Shown here: in pieces, positions 24,791 through 32,394 of the stretch | How the letters are laid out: each line of letters opens with the position of its first letter | Numbering within the stretch: position 1 is the first letter of the stretch | From: Thermobispora bispora DSM 43833 | GTDB taxonomy: Bacteria; Actinomycetota; Actinomycetes; Streptosporangiales; Streptosporangiaceae | Direction of reading: 5' to 3' | Assembly (NCBI RefSeq): GCF_000092645.1 | Contig: NC_014165.1 | Span: 3,782,001-3,846,000 of the forward strand | DNA: 64,000 nt | Translations under genes and position numbers: made by a program | Notes under the pieces: model-generated | Told to the model about the DNA's origin: nothing | Database searches by the model: none | The model's input: the letters and a program-made list of their open reading frames with translations, nothing else

Positions 24791-27096
24791 CGATCGTCCT
24801 TCCCTTCACCGATCAGCTTCGCCGCCTCAGACCTGCCCCGCTTGGTGCCCATCTGGAAGGCGCCCATGATCCGGCGGATCTCCTCCGGCGAGCGTTCGTC
24901 TTCGTCCCTATCGACCTCCTCGAAGATGTGGTCCTTGGCGAGCGCCGGCGCCAGGCTGGCCTGCGGGACACGGAACGGCAGGCCAGACGGGGTGAACGCG
25001 GCCGGGGGCGTGGGCCGCTCGGGCTCGGGTGCGCTCGGCACGGGAACCACCTCCTGGGCTGGTTCGGAGACCACCTCCTCGGGCGCGTCCACCACCGCGA
25101 TCCTGCGGGCGCCCGCAAGCTGCTCTTCCTGACGCGGGGCGGGCACCGGCTCGGGCGGGACCGCGGCGGGCCTGGGCTCGCGCGAGGCCGCTTCCGCGTC
25201 CGGTGTGCGGAGCTCCCCGCCGTCGATCACCAGATCGCGCGGGATGAGCACGATCGCCGTGGTGCCCCCGTACGGCGATGTCTTCAGCGAGACCTGGATG
25301 TTGTGCCGCTCGGCGAGCCGGCTCACCACGAAGAGGCCCAGGCGGGCGGTGCTCGAGAGGTTGAACTCCGGCGCCTCGGCCAGCCGGCGGTTCGCCTCCT
25401 CGAGGTCCTCGGGGGTCATGCCGAGACCGCGGTCCTCGACCTCGATCGCGTACCCGGCGGCGACGAGCTGGCCGCTCACCTGCACGGTGGTGTACGGCGG
25501 GGAGAACGAGACCGCGTTCTCGATGAGCTCGGCGAGCAGGTGGATGACGTCACCGACGGCGCGCCCGGCGAGCGCGACGTCGCCCATCGGCAGCACGTTG
25601 ACCCGGGTGTAGTCCTCGACCTCGGCGAGGGCGCCGCGGACCACGTCGACCATGGCGACCGCGCGGCGCCAGGTCCGGGCCGGGGTGGAGCCGGCGAGGA
25701 CGATGAGGTTCTCCGCGTTGCGCCGCATCCGGGTGGCGAGGTGGTCGATGCGGAACAGGTCCTTGAGCCCGGCGGGATCGGACTCGCGCCGCTCCATGAC
25801 GTCGAGGAGGGAGAGCTGGCGGTGGACCAGGGATTGGGTCCGGCGCGCCAGGCTGAGTAGGATCTCGCGGAAGCCCTGCCGGAGCTCGGCCTCCTCGACC
25901 GCGGTCCGGATCGCGGTCTCCTGCACCTTGTTGAAGGCCTCGCCCACCTGGCCGATCAGGTCGTCGCCGTACCGGAGCCTGGGCGCCTCCGCCTCGACGT
26001 CCACCTTCTCGCCCATGGCGAGCCGCTGGACCACGCTGGGCAGCCGTTCGTTGGCGAGCTCGAGCGCGGCGGTGCGGAGCTTCTCGAGCTGCCGGACGAG
26101 GTGGCGGGCCGTGGTGATCGAGAGGATGACCGACGCGATGACCGCGACCAGGCCGAGCAGGCCGGCGAGCACCAGCCGGACGACCACGCCGACGGCGACC
26201 GGGGCGGCCCGCTCCACCAGCGCGTCACCGGCGTTGAGGATGACCTTCTCCAGGCCCTGCATCGCCGGGTCGACCGCGTTGCGCCACTGCGCCTCGGTGA
26301 CGAACGGGTACCGGCCGGACTGCCGGCTGTTGGTGATCTGATCCTCGAGGGTGCCCAGCGCCAGGACGGCGGGTGATCTCTGCCACGCCTCGTAGGCCTT
26401 CTTGTCCGCCTCGGGCAGCTCGGCCGCCGCCTGCTCGAGGATGAACCGGTAGAGGCCGACGAGCTCGGTGACCTGCCGATGCTCCCGCTCGGTGAACCGG
26501 CCCGCCACGATCGCCGCGGAGACGACCGCGTCCTCCCGGGAGAGGAACTCGAGCGCGTGGAACATCGAGCTGAGCGTGCGGCCGTCCTTGGCGACCTGCT
26601 CGTCGTCGAGCGTCGCCACCGCGTCGTACACGCGGAAGAAGCTGTCGATGATGTCGTTGTACGCCGAGACGACGCCGGCCCGGTCGGTCCGGCCGGCGTC
26701 CACGTCCTTGCGTACGCTCTCCAGGTGCTTCAGCCGGCGCTCGGTGTCCTTGAGACGGGATTTGAGGGCATCGCTCGCGGCGAGCTGCACCGAGTTGCCG
26801 CTGATGGACTCGAGGAACGCCTCGAGCGACTCATCGGTGCGGGCCCGCTGGTCGTCGAGCTCTTTGCGCGAGATTCTGCCCGGGCTGGCCAGCCGCATGG
26901 CCGAGAGCCGCCGCTCCCGCTGAAGGTCGGCCACGAGAGGCTCGGCCGGCGCCGTCACGCCGCTGTCAATGGTCGTGGCGCCCAGAAGGTTTAAACCATC
27001 TCGGACCGTGACCCATGCGGCGAAGGCCCATAGCGCCGCGAGAGAGACCAGCACGGCCACGACCTTCTCTCGCACGCGCGAATTCCGAACGCGCAT
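24787..27096 (-). CDS. cvnA: conservon sensor histidine kinase (CvnA type)
   Basis: A 769-residue membrane kinase-like protein. A first helix (residues about 10-35) and a second (about 305-330) flank an extracellular NIT-type sensor domain. A HAMP-like region and a DHLATRMRRNAENL dimerisation segment follow. The ATPase domain has NAVSFSPPYT, DRGLGMT and RLGLFVVSRLAERH. The C-terminal 150 residues are Pro/Glu/Ala-rich and end in a short basic segment. No clear phosphorylatable H-box with ELRTP is seen, as in other CvnA proteins. The ATG at 27096 is preferred over a TTG at 27132. Confidence 0.9.
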   Translation of the reverse strand: MRVRNSRVREKVVAVLVSLAALWAFAAWVTVRDGLNLLGATTIDSGVTAPAEPLVADLQRERRLSAMRLASPGRISRKELDDQRARTDESLEAFLESISGNSVQLAASDALKSRLKDTERRLKHLESVRKDVDAGRTDRAGVVSAYNDIIDSFFRVYDAVATLDDEQVAKDGRTLSSMFHALEFLSREDAVVSAAIVAGRFTEREHRQVTELVGLYRFILEQAAAELPEADKKAYEAWQRSPAVLALGTLEDQITNSRQSGRYPFVTEAQWRNAVDPAMQGLEKVILNAGDALVERAAPVAVGVVVRLVLAGLLGLVAVIASVILSITTARHLVRQLEKLRTAALELANERLPSVVQRLAMGEKVDVEAEAPRLRYGDDLIGQVGEAFNKVQETAIRTAVEEAELRQGFREILLSLARRTQSLVHRQLSLLDVMERRESDPAGLKDLFRIDHLATRMRRNAENLIVLAGSTPARTWRRAVAMVDVVRGALAEVEDYTRVNVLPMGDVALAGRAVGDVIHLLAELIENAVSFSPPYTTVQVSGQLVAAGYAIEVEDRGLGMTPEDLEEANRRLAEAPEFNLSSTARLGLFVVSRLAERHNIQVSLKTSPYGGTTAIVLIPRDLVIDGGELRTPDAEAASREPRPAAVPPEPVPAPRQEEQLAGARRIAVVDAPEEVVSEPAQEVVPVPSAPEPERPTPPAAFTPSGLPFRVPQASLAPALAKDHIFEEVDRDEDERSPEEIRRIMGAFQMGTKRGRSEAAKLIGEGKDDR

Positions 27097-27307
27097 CGGC
27101 ACTACCACCCAGCTGAAATCACGAAAGGCCAAATTGACGCGCGTTTCAGCACGTCAAAGGCCACCTATCGGTCATCGCAGCATGCGCTCGATCAACTTCT
27201 GATAACAGTGACCACAACTCGGACACCCTAGCAAAGGGTACAAAAATTGCTCAACTCACGAATTGCACTAGGGCAAATGTCCGAAATATGTGGTATGTCG
27301 AGCAGGT

Positions 27308-28903
27308 TTATGCCTTGATGATCATACAATGGTGAAGCTTCTTCATGATCCGGGGGTCGGTCTGGGCCAGGTGGAGGGCCGCCAGCACGGCCGCCCGGAC
27401 GATCGCGAACGGCAGATAGAGGTCCTTGTCGTGCCAGAGCGGCGGGCCTTCGGCCAGGTCGGCCGCGCTCCGCAGGTACGCGTACCCCCGCGCCGCCGCG
27501 TCGACCACCGCCTCCTCCTCCCGGCCGGCCATCAGCAGGAGCTGCATCGCGTACGCGGTCTCCTCGGCCGTTCCGGTCCACCAGCCCCAGGAACCGTCCG
27601 CGTGCTGGGTCCGCAGCGCCCAGGCGACCGCCCTGCGCACCGCCTCCTGGGCGGCGGGGCCGCCGAACTCCCATAGCGCGAGGGCACACGAGACCGTGGC
27701 GTAGTACGGCGAGGCGTGCCAGCGGTCCTCCCAGCTTCCGTCCGGCCGCTGCCGCTCGCACAGCCAGGCCGACAGCCGCTGCATCACCGGCCCGTACCGG
27801 CCGGCCGCCGCCGGGCGCACCCGCACGTACTGCCCGAAGGCGTCGAGCACATGCGCGTTCACGCTCGCCGACTGCCCGTCTTCCCCCGGCCAGGTGCAGA
27901 AGTGCGTCGGGGTCTGGAAGGCCCACAGGCACTCCGGCTCCTGCGGCATGCCGAACAGCGCCAGCGCGTACAGCGCGACCGAGGTGGTGTCCGCGTCCGG
28001 GGGCAGCCCCACACCGGCCGGGGTGCCCGACGGGCCGATCGCCGACCTCAGGTCGGCGAGCATCTCGGGCGGCGCCTCGAACTCGATCCCCGCCCGGCCC
28101 AGCCAGCTCAGCACCCAGCCGCGCTCGAACACGGTGATCGGCAGGCCGACCGGGACCGGCCCGCCGTACCGCTGCGCCACCGCCTCGAGGTGCCGCAGGG
28201 CGTGGTGCCCGGGCTCCGGCCGTGCCTCACCGCCGAGCCACGCCGCGGTCGCCGCCGGGGAGGCGCCGATGGTCCCGATCGGGGTCGGGCTCACCGCGGG
28301 CGCACCGGCCGCGGCGTCCCCCGCGACCTCGAGCGCGTGCAGCAGCTTCTCCGGCAGCGCGGTGCCCGACGCGAGCCGCTGCCGGATCAGGGTGAGCGGC
28401 CTCTCGTTCAGCCCGGCGGGCAGCGGCAGGCGGGCGATGCCCAGCTCGGGCAGGTTCTCCAGGTGCGTGTTGATGAGGGCCACCAGGGCCGGGACGATGA
28501 TCTCGATGGCGGGGGTGTCGGGCAGGGTGAGCGCGGTCACCTCGGTGAGCCGGCGGGAGAGGAAGCCCAGCCCGCGGACGGCCGCCTCCCTCACCACCGC
28601 GGGGTCCGCGCCGGCGTCGCCCCGCACGTACGTCGAGAGCAGCGCCTCGGTCGCGCTGAGCGTGGGGACGAGGGCGTACCCGTCGAGCGCGCCCCACGCC
28701 CCGTCCGGGCGCTGGGTCTCGATCAGGTAGTTCACCCGTTCCTCATGCCCCACCAGCCACGGAGCCAGCGTCACCAGCCGGCCGGTCTCGTAGATCGACG
28801 GTGAGACATGTCCCCACGGCCGGGACATGAGCTGCCGCATGAGCTCATCGGCCGCCTCGGCCACATCGACCGGCCCGTCCAGCAATAGATCGATCTTGCT
28901 CAC
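27308..28903 (-). CDS. class II diterpene cyclase (CPP-synthase-like)
   Basis: A 531-residue protein of the squalene/class II diterpene cyclase fold. Class II enzymes protonate geranylgeranyl diphosphate with an Asp-rich motif; here it is D303-A-D305-T-T in place of the usual DxDD, a DxDTT-type variant I recall from bacterial class II cyclases. QW-like repeats are present: QRPDGAWG near residue 64, QRPDGSWE near 405 and QHADGSWGWW near 450. There is no DDxxD in a class I context, so it is a cyclase only. The GTG at 28903 overlaps the class I gene stop (GTGA); a longer frame to 29200 lies inside that gene. The expected product is a labdane-type diphosphate. Confidence 0.85.
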   Translation of the reverse strand: MSKIDLLLDGPVDVAEAADELMRQLMSRPWGHVSPSIYETGRLVTLAPWLVGHEERVNYLIETQRPDGAWGALDGYALVPTLSATEALLSTYVRGDAGADPAVVREAAVRGLGFLSRRLTEVTALTLPDTPAIEIIVPALVALINTHLENLPELGIARLPLPAGLNERPLTLIRQRLASGTALPEKLLHALEVAGDAAAGAPAVSPTPIGTIGASPAATAAWLGGEARPEPGHHALRHLEAVAQRYGGPVPVGLPITVFERGWVLSWLGRAGIEFEAPPEMLADLRSAIGPSGTPAGVGLPPDADTTSVALYALALFGMPQEPECLWAFQTPTHFCTWPGEDGQSASVNAHVLDAFGQYVRVRPAAAGRYGPVMQRLSAWLCERQRPDGSWEDRWHASPYYATVSCALALWEFGGPAAQEAVRRAVAWALRTQHADGSWGWWTGTAEETAYAMQLLLMAGREEEAVVDAAARGYAYLRSAADLAEGPPLWHDKDLYLPFAIVRAAVLAALHLAQTDPRIMKKLHHCMIIKA

Positions 28904-29778
28904 AGCTCGCCCCAATAGTCCGCCACGCCGTAGAACCCGGTGTTGAAGCCGATCTGCCGCTCCAGGTAGGCGGCGACCCGCGGGCTCCCGGCGCGCACCG
29001 GCTCGAGGAGGGCGCGGCACCGGCCGAGGATGCCGGCCATCCGCTCGATCACCTCCTCGCGGCCCGCGCCGAGGGTCAGCGCGCTGAGGTCGCCCCACTC
29101 GCGCTCCCGGCCCGAGGTCGCGAGGTCGTTGAGCAGGCGCAGGTACCGCTGCACCTCCGCGCTCACCTCGCGGAGCTCGGCCAGGTTCCGGAGCGTCCAT
29201 GGATCACCGGTCGCGATCCAGTGCGAGATGTTCACGAACGAGGCCCCGCAGCCGTCCGCGTTGGCGAGGTAGTCGTCGAGGGTCACCCGCGCCGCCTCGC
29301 GCTTCCACCGCAGCTCGGTGGCCATGGCGAGCAGCATGCGGTGGAGCTGGCCGGCCCAGATCGGCTGCAGCTCGCCGAACGACGGGCACGCCGCGGCCAG
29401 CTCCTCACGGAGGCCGGCGATGAGGCGGGCGATCGGCGTGCCGCCCGCCTCGCCGCCGGCCGCGGCGAGACAGCGGGCGATCAGGCCGTCCATCTCGCCC
29501 GCCGTGGACGCCCGCTCGGCCTGCCAGTCCACCGCGAACACGCAGAGCGAGGCGAGGTTGACCGCCCGCAGCTCCTCCGGGCCCGCCCACGGCGAGCCGA
29601 ACGCGCTGGAGAGCGCCAGCCCGCTGAAGAAGGCGGCGTCGAACGGCTTGGGCGGGAACAGCTCCGGGTACTCCTCGGCGGTCGCCATGAGCTCCCGTGC
29701 GGATCGCACGGCGACCGCGCAGGCCCGGCCGAGGCCGGCGGCCTCGGCCTCGGCCGGGCCGAACGAACGGGCGATCAT
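28900..29778 (-). CDS. class I terpene synthase
   Basis: A 292-residue all-helical protein that pairs with the class II cyclase. The second metal motif is textbook: N217-D-L-A-T221-S-G-R-E225, preceded by RYLR. The first, Asp-rich motif is altered, with D84-W-Q-A-E88 where DDxxD would be, leaving one acid at each end. It is near the usual size of a bacterial class I domain. The predicted role is to ionise the diphosphate made by the class II enzyme and finish the diterpene skeleton. Its start overlaps the P450 stop (ATGA) and its stop overlaps the cyclase start, so all three are tightly coupled. Confidence 0.8.
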   Translation of the reverse strand: MIARSFGPAEAEAAGLGRACAVAVRSARELMATAEEYPELFPPKPFDAAFFSGLALSSAFGSPWAGPEELRAVNLASLCVFAVDWQAERASTAGEMDGLIARCLAAAGGEAGGTPIARLIAGLREELAAACPSFGELQPIWAGQLHRMLLAMATELRWKREAARVTLDDYLANADGCGASFVNISHWIATGDPWTLRNLAELREVSAEVQRYLRLLNDLATSGREREWGDLSALTLGAGREEVIERMAGILGRCRALLEPVRAGSPRVAAYLERQIGFNTGFYGVADYWGEL

Positions 29779-31133
29779 GCCCGGGTTCGCTCGACCAGCG
29801 TCATCTGCAGGCCCTTGTCCGGCCGCAGGGAGGACGCGAACCGCTTCTTCACCTCACCCTTGGCGTGGAGGATCGGACGGTACCGGCTCAGGATGCCGGC
29901 GAGGAGGAGCTTGGCCTCGATGAAGAAGAGGTACTTGCCGAGGCACTGGTGCGGGCCGCCGCCGAACGGGATGTACGCCCACCGGTGCCGGCCGTGCTCC
30001 TTGCCCGGGGCGAAGCGCTCGGGGTCGAACTCGAGCGGCCGCTCCCAGAACTCCTCGAGGCGGTGCGTGAGGTAGGGGCTGAGCACCACCGTGGAGCCGG
30101 CGGGGATGGTGACGCCGTCGATGACGTCCGTCTCCTTGGCCAGCCGCGGCAGGATCCACCCCGACGGGTAGAGCCGGAGCAGCTCGTGGAGGAACATCTC
30201 CGTGTACCGCAGGTCGGGAAGGTGCGACGGCTGCACCGGGCCCGCGCCCACGACCTCGTCGATCTCGGCGTAGACGCGCTCGGCGACGTGCGGGTACGCG
30301 TGCAGCGCCACCCACATCCAGGTCAGCGCCGTGGCCGACGTCTCGGTGGACGCGCCGTGCATGCCGACCACGTCGTCCCTGATCCGCCGGTCGCCCTCGG
30401 GCCCGATGTCGTCGCGCCGGGCGCGGCAGATCGCCGACACCACGTTCTTGCTCTCATCGAGCTCGGCGCGGGCGGCGTGGATGCGCGGGTAGATCACCTC
30501 GTCGATGGTCTTGACGCAGTTGCGGAAGGCCCGGTCCCCGGGGAGCGGGATGGACTGCGGCACGAAGGGCAGGACGATCCGGGGCGCGGTGGCGGTCACC
30601 CCGGTCTCGTACGCGGGGATGAGCCGTGCGATGTCCTCTTTGGAGATCTTGTCGCCGAAGAAGAGCCGGACCACGATGGTCTGGACGATCTCGGCGGTCT
30701 TCTTCGCGATGTCGAAGGGTTCGCCCGGTCGTATCCGGCTGTCGATCTGCTCGGATATAATCCGGGACATCTCATCGGTGAGTGAATCGACGTACTTGGC
30801 CGTGAACAACGGCTGAAGAAGGCGGCGGCTCTCGGCCCAGTTGGGCCCGTCCGAGAGGATGCCGTCCCCGATCATGGGCTTGATCGGATCCCAGAACATG
30901 CCCTCGCGGACGTAGTTCGGCTGGTTGAGGCGCAGCACGTGCTGCACGTGATCGGGGTAGGTCACTAAGAAGGGCTTGAAGGGCCCCATGTTCAGGCGGA
31001 CCAGCTCGCCTTTTACTATGCGACCCACCTCTTCGAACGCGGCGATCGGATCGTGAGGGTTCTTCACAAGTAGTCGATAGAAGGGGATCGTTCGCACCTT
31101 CTTCGCCGGTTGCACGGCAGTCTCGACGGACAT
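29775..31133 (-). CDS. cytochrome P450 of the terpene operon
   Basis: A 452-residue soluble P450. The haem loop is FGGGPHQCLG near residue 395, with the axial cysteine present. The K-helix ExxR is in HELLRLYP and the I-helix reads HGASTETSA, with the T that activates oxygen. The sequence style (MFWDPIKPMIGDGILSDGPNWAESRRLLQPLFT) is like the CYP102/CYP110-type fatty-acid or terpene hydroxylases. It is the first gene of the operon with AGGAGTG before the ATG, and its stop overlaps the class I synthase. It presumably oxidises the diterpene; the redox partner is not in the window. Confidence 0.92.
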   Translation of the reverse strand: MSVETAVQPAKKVRTIPFYRLLVKNPHDPIAAFEEVGRIVKGELVRLNMGPFKPFLVTYPDHVQHVLRLNQPNYVREGMFWDPIKPMIGDGILSDGPNWAESRRLLQPLFTAKYVDSLTDEMSRIISEQIDSRIRPGEPFDIAKKTAEIVQTIVVRLFFGDKISKEDIARLIPAYETGVTATAPRIVLPFVPQSIPLPGDRAFRNCVKTIDEVIYPRIHAARAELDESKNVVSAICRARRDDIGPEGDRRIRDDVVGMHGASTETSATALTWMWVALHAYPHVAERVYAEIDEVVGAGPVQPSHLPDLRYTEMFLHELLRLYPSGWILPRLAKETDVIDGVTIPAGSTVVLSPYLTHRLEEFWERPLEFDPERFAPGKEHGRHRWAYIPFGGGPHQCLGKYLFFIEAKLLLAGILSRYRPILHAKGEVKKRFASSLRPDKGLQMTLVERTRA

Positions 31134-31142
31134 CGACTCACT

Positions 31143-31228
31143 CCTGCCACGCGATGATCACGACATTCGCGAAGTATCACATGATCCTTACCAATTGATC
31201 AATATTGGGCGTGGCAATACGTGGCAGG
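31143..31228 (-). promoter_or_regulatory. terpene-operon promoter with CGTGGCA repeats
   Basis: On the minus strand TTGATC (31197-31202) and TGATAC (31174-31179) are 17 bases apart and fit a promoter. A perfect 9-bp inverted repeat flanks it: CCTGCCACG at 31143-31151 and CGTGGCAGG at 31220-31228, with a further CGTGGCA at 31210-31216. These may be binding sites for a regulator. Confidence 0.5.
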
Positions 31229-31313
31229 ACTGGTCTGTGCAATTTCGCCCGAGTCAATTGCGCTGGTCAGAAGGCTTGACAGGCCACGAGGAGGCGGTTG
31301 TGCGCAATGGAAA

Positions 31314-31345
31314 GGGGCCGGACCGCAACGCGATCCGGCCCCGTT
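31314..31345. terminator. terminator after the small membrane-peptide gene
   Basis: A perfect 9-bp stem (GGGGCCGGA at 31314-31322, TCCGGCCCC at 31334-31342) has an 11-base loop. It is flanked by AAA on the left and GTTT on the right, so it could act in both directions; it lies 17 bases past the small minus-strand gene. Confidence 0.65.
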
Positions 31346-31359
31346 TCAGTCGCAGGTCA

Positions 31360-31452
31360 TTACGCGGGCGCGGCGACCATAAGGGCGACCGCGACCAGGA
31401 TGACCACGGGGATCATCCACAGGACAAGCTCGCCGAGGAACCCCTTCGGCAT
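31360..31452 (-). CDS. 30-residue single-helix membrane peptide
   Basis: A short open frame begins ATG at 31452 with GGAGGAG seven bases upstream, a near-perfect ribosome site, and ends with TAA. The 30-residue product starts MPKGFLGELVLWMIPVVILV and is one hydrophobic helix with a charged N-terminus. A hairpin terminator follows 17 bases later. The combination of ribosome site, helix and terminator makes a real gene likely. I know no family for it; it lies between the terpene operon and the TetR gene. Confidence 0.6.
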   Translation of the reverse strand: MPKGFLGELVLWMIPVVILVAVALMVAAPA

Positions 31453-31659
31453 GGACGCACTCCTCCGGTGACGTGGGCAAAGGGTCTGCTCGCAGCATAT
31501 TCGCTACCCAGGACCGGGGCATACGGGCGTCTCCCGTTCGGACCCTGGGATGACCGCGGGCATCCGCCCCGCTCCGCTCCCCGCGGCGGCCGCCGCACGC
31601 TTCCGGATATGGCGAAATTCACACGTCTCTTCCCGCGACCGCCGGCCGTGCGCTGAACG

Positions 31660-32301
31660 TCACACCCGTCCTCCCGAGCGCGCTCCCCGGCCGCTCTTCG
31701 GCCGGCTCGCCGCACCGTAGTGGGCGACGAGCGGCAGGAACAGTTCGTCCACGATCGCGGTGATCCGCTCATCCGGGACGGGTTCGAAGGTCATGAGCAT
31801 GTCGTGCCGCACCAGGTCGAACGGCATGGCGAGCACGTGCTCCGGGATGCGCTCCGGGTCGAGCTCGCCGCGTTCGGCCGCCCGCTCGTACACGCGCCGG
31901 GACGAGGACCGGTTGCCCCTCATGATGAGCTCGCGGAGCTCGGCGGGGGTCGTCCCGGCCTCGGCGAACAGGCCGCCGAGCTGCGCACCGATCATGGCGG
32001 CCAGCTCGCCCCGCCGGCGGGTCATCGACCGCAGCAGCGCGATGAGGTCATCACGCAGGTTGCCGGTGTCCGGGACGGGGAGCGGGTTGGTCTCGACGTG
32101 GTGCCGGATGGCCGCGATGGCGAGATCGGCCTTCCCCGGCCAGCGGCGGTAGAGCACCGCGCGGCTGGTGCCCGCGCGCACGGCCACGCGCTCCATGGTC
32201 AGCGCGCCGTACCCGGCCTCGGACAGCTCCTCCCATGCGGCACTGAGCAGCGCGTCCTCAAGCGCCTTGCCGCGTCGGCGCCGATTCGGTCCCTCCGTCA
32301 C
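31660..32301 (-). CDS. TetR-family repressor of the adjacent exporter
   Basis: A 213-residue TetR regulator. The helix-turn-helix is at about residues 12-60 (AAWEELSEAGYGALTMERVAVRAGTSRAVLYRRWPGKADL). The C-terminal ligand domain resembles the TetR_C_11 type (DLIALLRSMTRRRGELAAMIGAQLGGLFAEA). I chose the GTG at 32301, with GGAG upstream; starting at 32343 would put the operator inside the coding region. It is divergent from the MFS gene, and two matching palindromes lie between them. The C-terminus is Arg/Gly-rich. Confidence 0.9.
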   Translation of the reverse strand: MTEGPNRRRRGKALEDALLSAAWEELSEAGYGALTMERVAVRAGTSRAVLYRRWPGKADLAIAAIRHHVETNPLPVPDTGNLRDDLIALLRSMTRRRGELAAMIGAQLGGLFAEAGTTPAELRELIMRGNRSSSRRVYERAAERGELDPERIPEHVLAMPFDLVRHDMLMTFEPVPDERITAIVDELFLPLVAHYGAASRPKSGRGARSGGRV

Positions 32302-32313
32302 GGACGACGCTCC

Positions 32314-32381
32314 ATAAGGGTCATTTGTGTTTCTTATCGGCACAGCCTATCGTCTCCGTAAGAGACATTCGTGACTCTTAT
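32314..32381 (+). promoter_or_regulatory. dual TetR operators over the MFS promoter
   Basis: Two 24-bp imperfect palindromes, at 32314-32337 and 32358-32381, match at 18 of 24 positions; both have the core TAAG...CATT.GTG...TCTTAT. Between them is a promoter for the exporter: TTGTGT (32325-32330), 17 bases, TATCGT (32348-32353). The first operator covers the -35 box and the second covers the transcript start. Confidence 0.75.
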
Positions 32382-32394
32382 CGGGGAGCATTGC

